This document shows positions 12,768-13,539 of a stretch of DNA of 13,539 nt, piece by piece. A model generated the notes under the pieces. It worked only from the letters and a program-made list of their open reading frames with translations. It made no database searches and was not told the DNA's origin. This DNA comes from DASYRX01 sp035253645. Lineage in GTDB: Bacteria; Gemmatimonadota; Gemmatimonadetes; Gemmatimonadales; Gemmatimonadaceae. How positions within the stretch are numbered: the first letter of the stretch is position 1; the number at the start of each line of letters is the position of its first letter. The position numbers and the translations under genes were made by a program. Location of the stretch: positions 1 to 13,539 of the forward strand of contig DATFBW010000336.1 of assembly GCA_035253645.1 (NCBI GenBank), read 5' to 3'.

Positions 12768-13539
12768 TCAGCTCGACGCGAATATTCTTTGCAGTTCGTA
12801 CGGCGTAGTCACTTCGAGCTGTTCGTACGTGCAGTCGTTAGGCTGCTTGTCGGGACGCCAGCGCAGGAACGTCGCTCCATGCCGGAAACGATTGCCCTGC
12901 ATGTGGTCGTACTTCACTTCGACGACACGCTCGATGCGCAGGGGCTCCCAGGATAAGTCCTTGCCGGCGCTCCACCGGCTGTGGCCACCGGGCATGCGAT
13001 CGGTGCCTGCCCAATCGGCCCATTCGCGCCACGGATGATTCTCGAAGGCTTCCTTCCGCAAAGGCTCCAGCTCCTTCACGAGCTCGCGTCGCATCTGCAT
13101 GCTGAACGACGACGTGACACCGACGTGCTGCAGCCTGCCGCGTTTGTCGTACAGGCCGAGGAGAAGTGAGCCGATGGCATCCTTTCCTGTCTTGTGCCAG
13201 CGGAAACCTGCAACGACACAGTCGGCAGTGCGCGCATGTTTCACCTTGATCATCGCCCGCTTGCCCGGTTGATACGCCGCATCCAGCGGCTTCACGATCA
13301 CACCGTCCAGCCCCGCGCCCTCGAACTCCGCGAGCCAGCGCTCCGCCGTTAGGCGATCTTTGGTTGCGGGCGTGAGATAGAGCGGTGGCTGGGCATCAGC
13401 CAGGAACTTCTCCAACTGTGCGCGCCGATCTTCCTGCGGCACGTTCATCAGGTTGCTGCCATTCACAGCCAACAAGTCGAACGCAACGAACGACGATGGT
13501 GTCTCCTGCGCCAGCTTGGCCACGCGCGACGCCGCGGGG
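12768..13539 (-). CDS. ligC: ATP-dependent DNA ligase, LigC type, N-terminus cut by window edge
   Basis: C-terminal 257 residues of an ATP-dependent DNA ligase that seals nicks through an AMP-lysine intermediate. The frame is open through the right edge, so the adenylated lysine (motif I) lies outside. Seen in order: SFVAFDLLAVNG (motif III region), GAGLDGVIVKPLD (motif IV), KRAMIKVKHARTADCVVAGF (motif V), then the OB-fold with the LigC-like run EVKYDHMQGNRFRHGATFLR and WRPDK (motif VI). The SRWSAGKDLSWEPLRIERVVEV segment matches mycobacterial LigC as recalled. GTG 13523 is an internal codon rather than the start. The gene converges on the Prim-Pol gene; in mycobacteria LigC and Prim-PolC are also neighbours. 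Two CGTTAGG copies lie inside. Confidence 0.93.
   Translation of the reverse strand, partial: PAASRVAKLAQETPSSFVAFDLLAVNGSNLMNVPQEDRRAQLEKFLADAQPPLYLTPATKDRLTAERWLAEFEGAGLDGVIVKPLDAAYQPGKRAMIKVKHARTADCVVAGFRWHKTGKDAIGSLLLGLYDKRGRLQHVGVTSSFSMQMRRELVKELEPLRKEAFENHPWREWADWAGTDRMPGGHSRWSAGKDLSWEPLRIERVVEVKYDHMQGNRFRHGATFLRWRPDKQPNDCTYEQLEVTTPYELQRIFASS

Larger units (their letters stand above)
61..13353. repeat. Dispersed heptamer CCTAACG/CGTTAGG, 29 copies
   Basis: Exact copies written CCTAACG start at 61, 1182, 1776, 2307, 3274, 3754, 5138, 6330, 7072, 7752, 8229, 9738, 10636, 11073, 11454, 11657 and 11678. Copies written CGTTAGG start at 528, 873, 3990, 4684, 5631, 6168, 8654, 8672, 10283, 12322, 12836 and 13347. 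Read in the CCTAACG direction, the preceding base is G in 21, A in 7 and C in 1, so the consensus is RCCTAACG; the following base is A in 15 and C in 9. About 24 copies lie in coding sequence and 5 between genes (2307, 3274, 6168, 6330, 11454). A rough composition-based hand estimate gives fewer than two chance copies. One-mismatch variants exist at 7972, 11365 and 12068. Function unknown. Confidence 0.85.

Noticed and set aside
61..13353. CCTAACG/CGTTAGG copies as integron attC sites (R-box GTTRRRY/RYYYAAC resemblance)
   Set aside because: attC sites need paired boxes about 50-120 bp apart forming an imperfect hairpin between cassettes. Here single copies lie scattered inside intact genes on both strands, and no integrase or cassette layout is seen.

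Overview
The window is high-GC bacterial DNA with tightly packed genes. The gene families fit a soil bacterium of the Gemmatimonadota type: small secreted proteins made of a carboxypeptidase-regulatory domain plus a TonB-type plug, an ECF42-type sigma factor with a DGPF/YciI partner, ArsR-SRPBCC pairs, serine hydrolases, and a LigC-type ligase beside a Prim-Pol gene. This assignment rests on family content and base composition and is an inference. No rRNA, tRNA, CRISPR array, transposase, phage gene or origin was seen. The ORFs look intact, and two genes run off the window edges.

Layout. 1-1517 (-): exported YtcJ-like amidohydrolase, C-terminus cut by the left edge. 1516-2298 and 2553-3263 (+): two exported barrel-less plug proteins, separated by a 7-bp-phased AGCT repeat tract. 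3452-3868 (+): DUF1761 membrane protein. 6156-3992 (-): two-gene operon of a membrane-anchored M19 dipeptidase and an aldo/keto reductase, with a candidate promoter whose spacer is a palindrome. 6346-7254 (+): transglutaminase-like protein. 7360-9072 (+): DGPF/YciI protein and ECF42-like sigma factor, preceded by a promoter matching the reported ECF42 autoregulatory signature. 9140-11340 (+): ArsR regulator, SRPBCC (AHSA1-like) protein and a Tat-exported lipoprotein serine hydrolase, with a palindromic operator over the promoter. 11498-12748 (+) and 13539-12768 (-): Prim-Pol of the LigD-polymerase family and a convergent LigC-type ATP-dependent DNA ligase cut by the right edge.

The most striking signal is not a gene. 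The heptamer CCTAACG/CGTTAGG occurs 29 times in 13.5 kb by hand count, against about two expected from composition. It lies on both strands, inside and between genes, roughly every 475 bp, and 28 of 29 copies extend to RCCTAACG. It behaves like a genome-wide scattered signal of the DNA-uptake-sequence or Chi class, but its role cannot be told from this window. A second, separate repeat family (AGCTGTG heptads) is confined to the intergenic spaces around the plug and DUF1761 genes.

How the genes work together: the window reads as several independent short operons rather than one pathway. The sigma factor operon and the ArsR operon each appear autoregulated. The Prim-Pol/LigC pair supplies the gap-filling and sealing steps of DNA repair.
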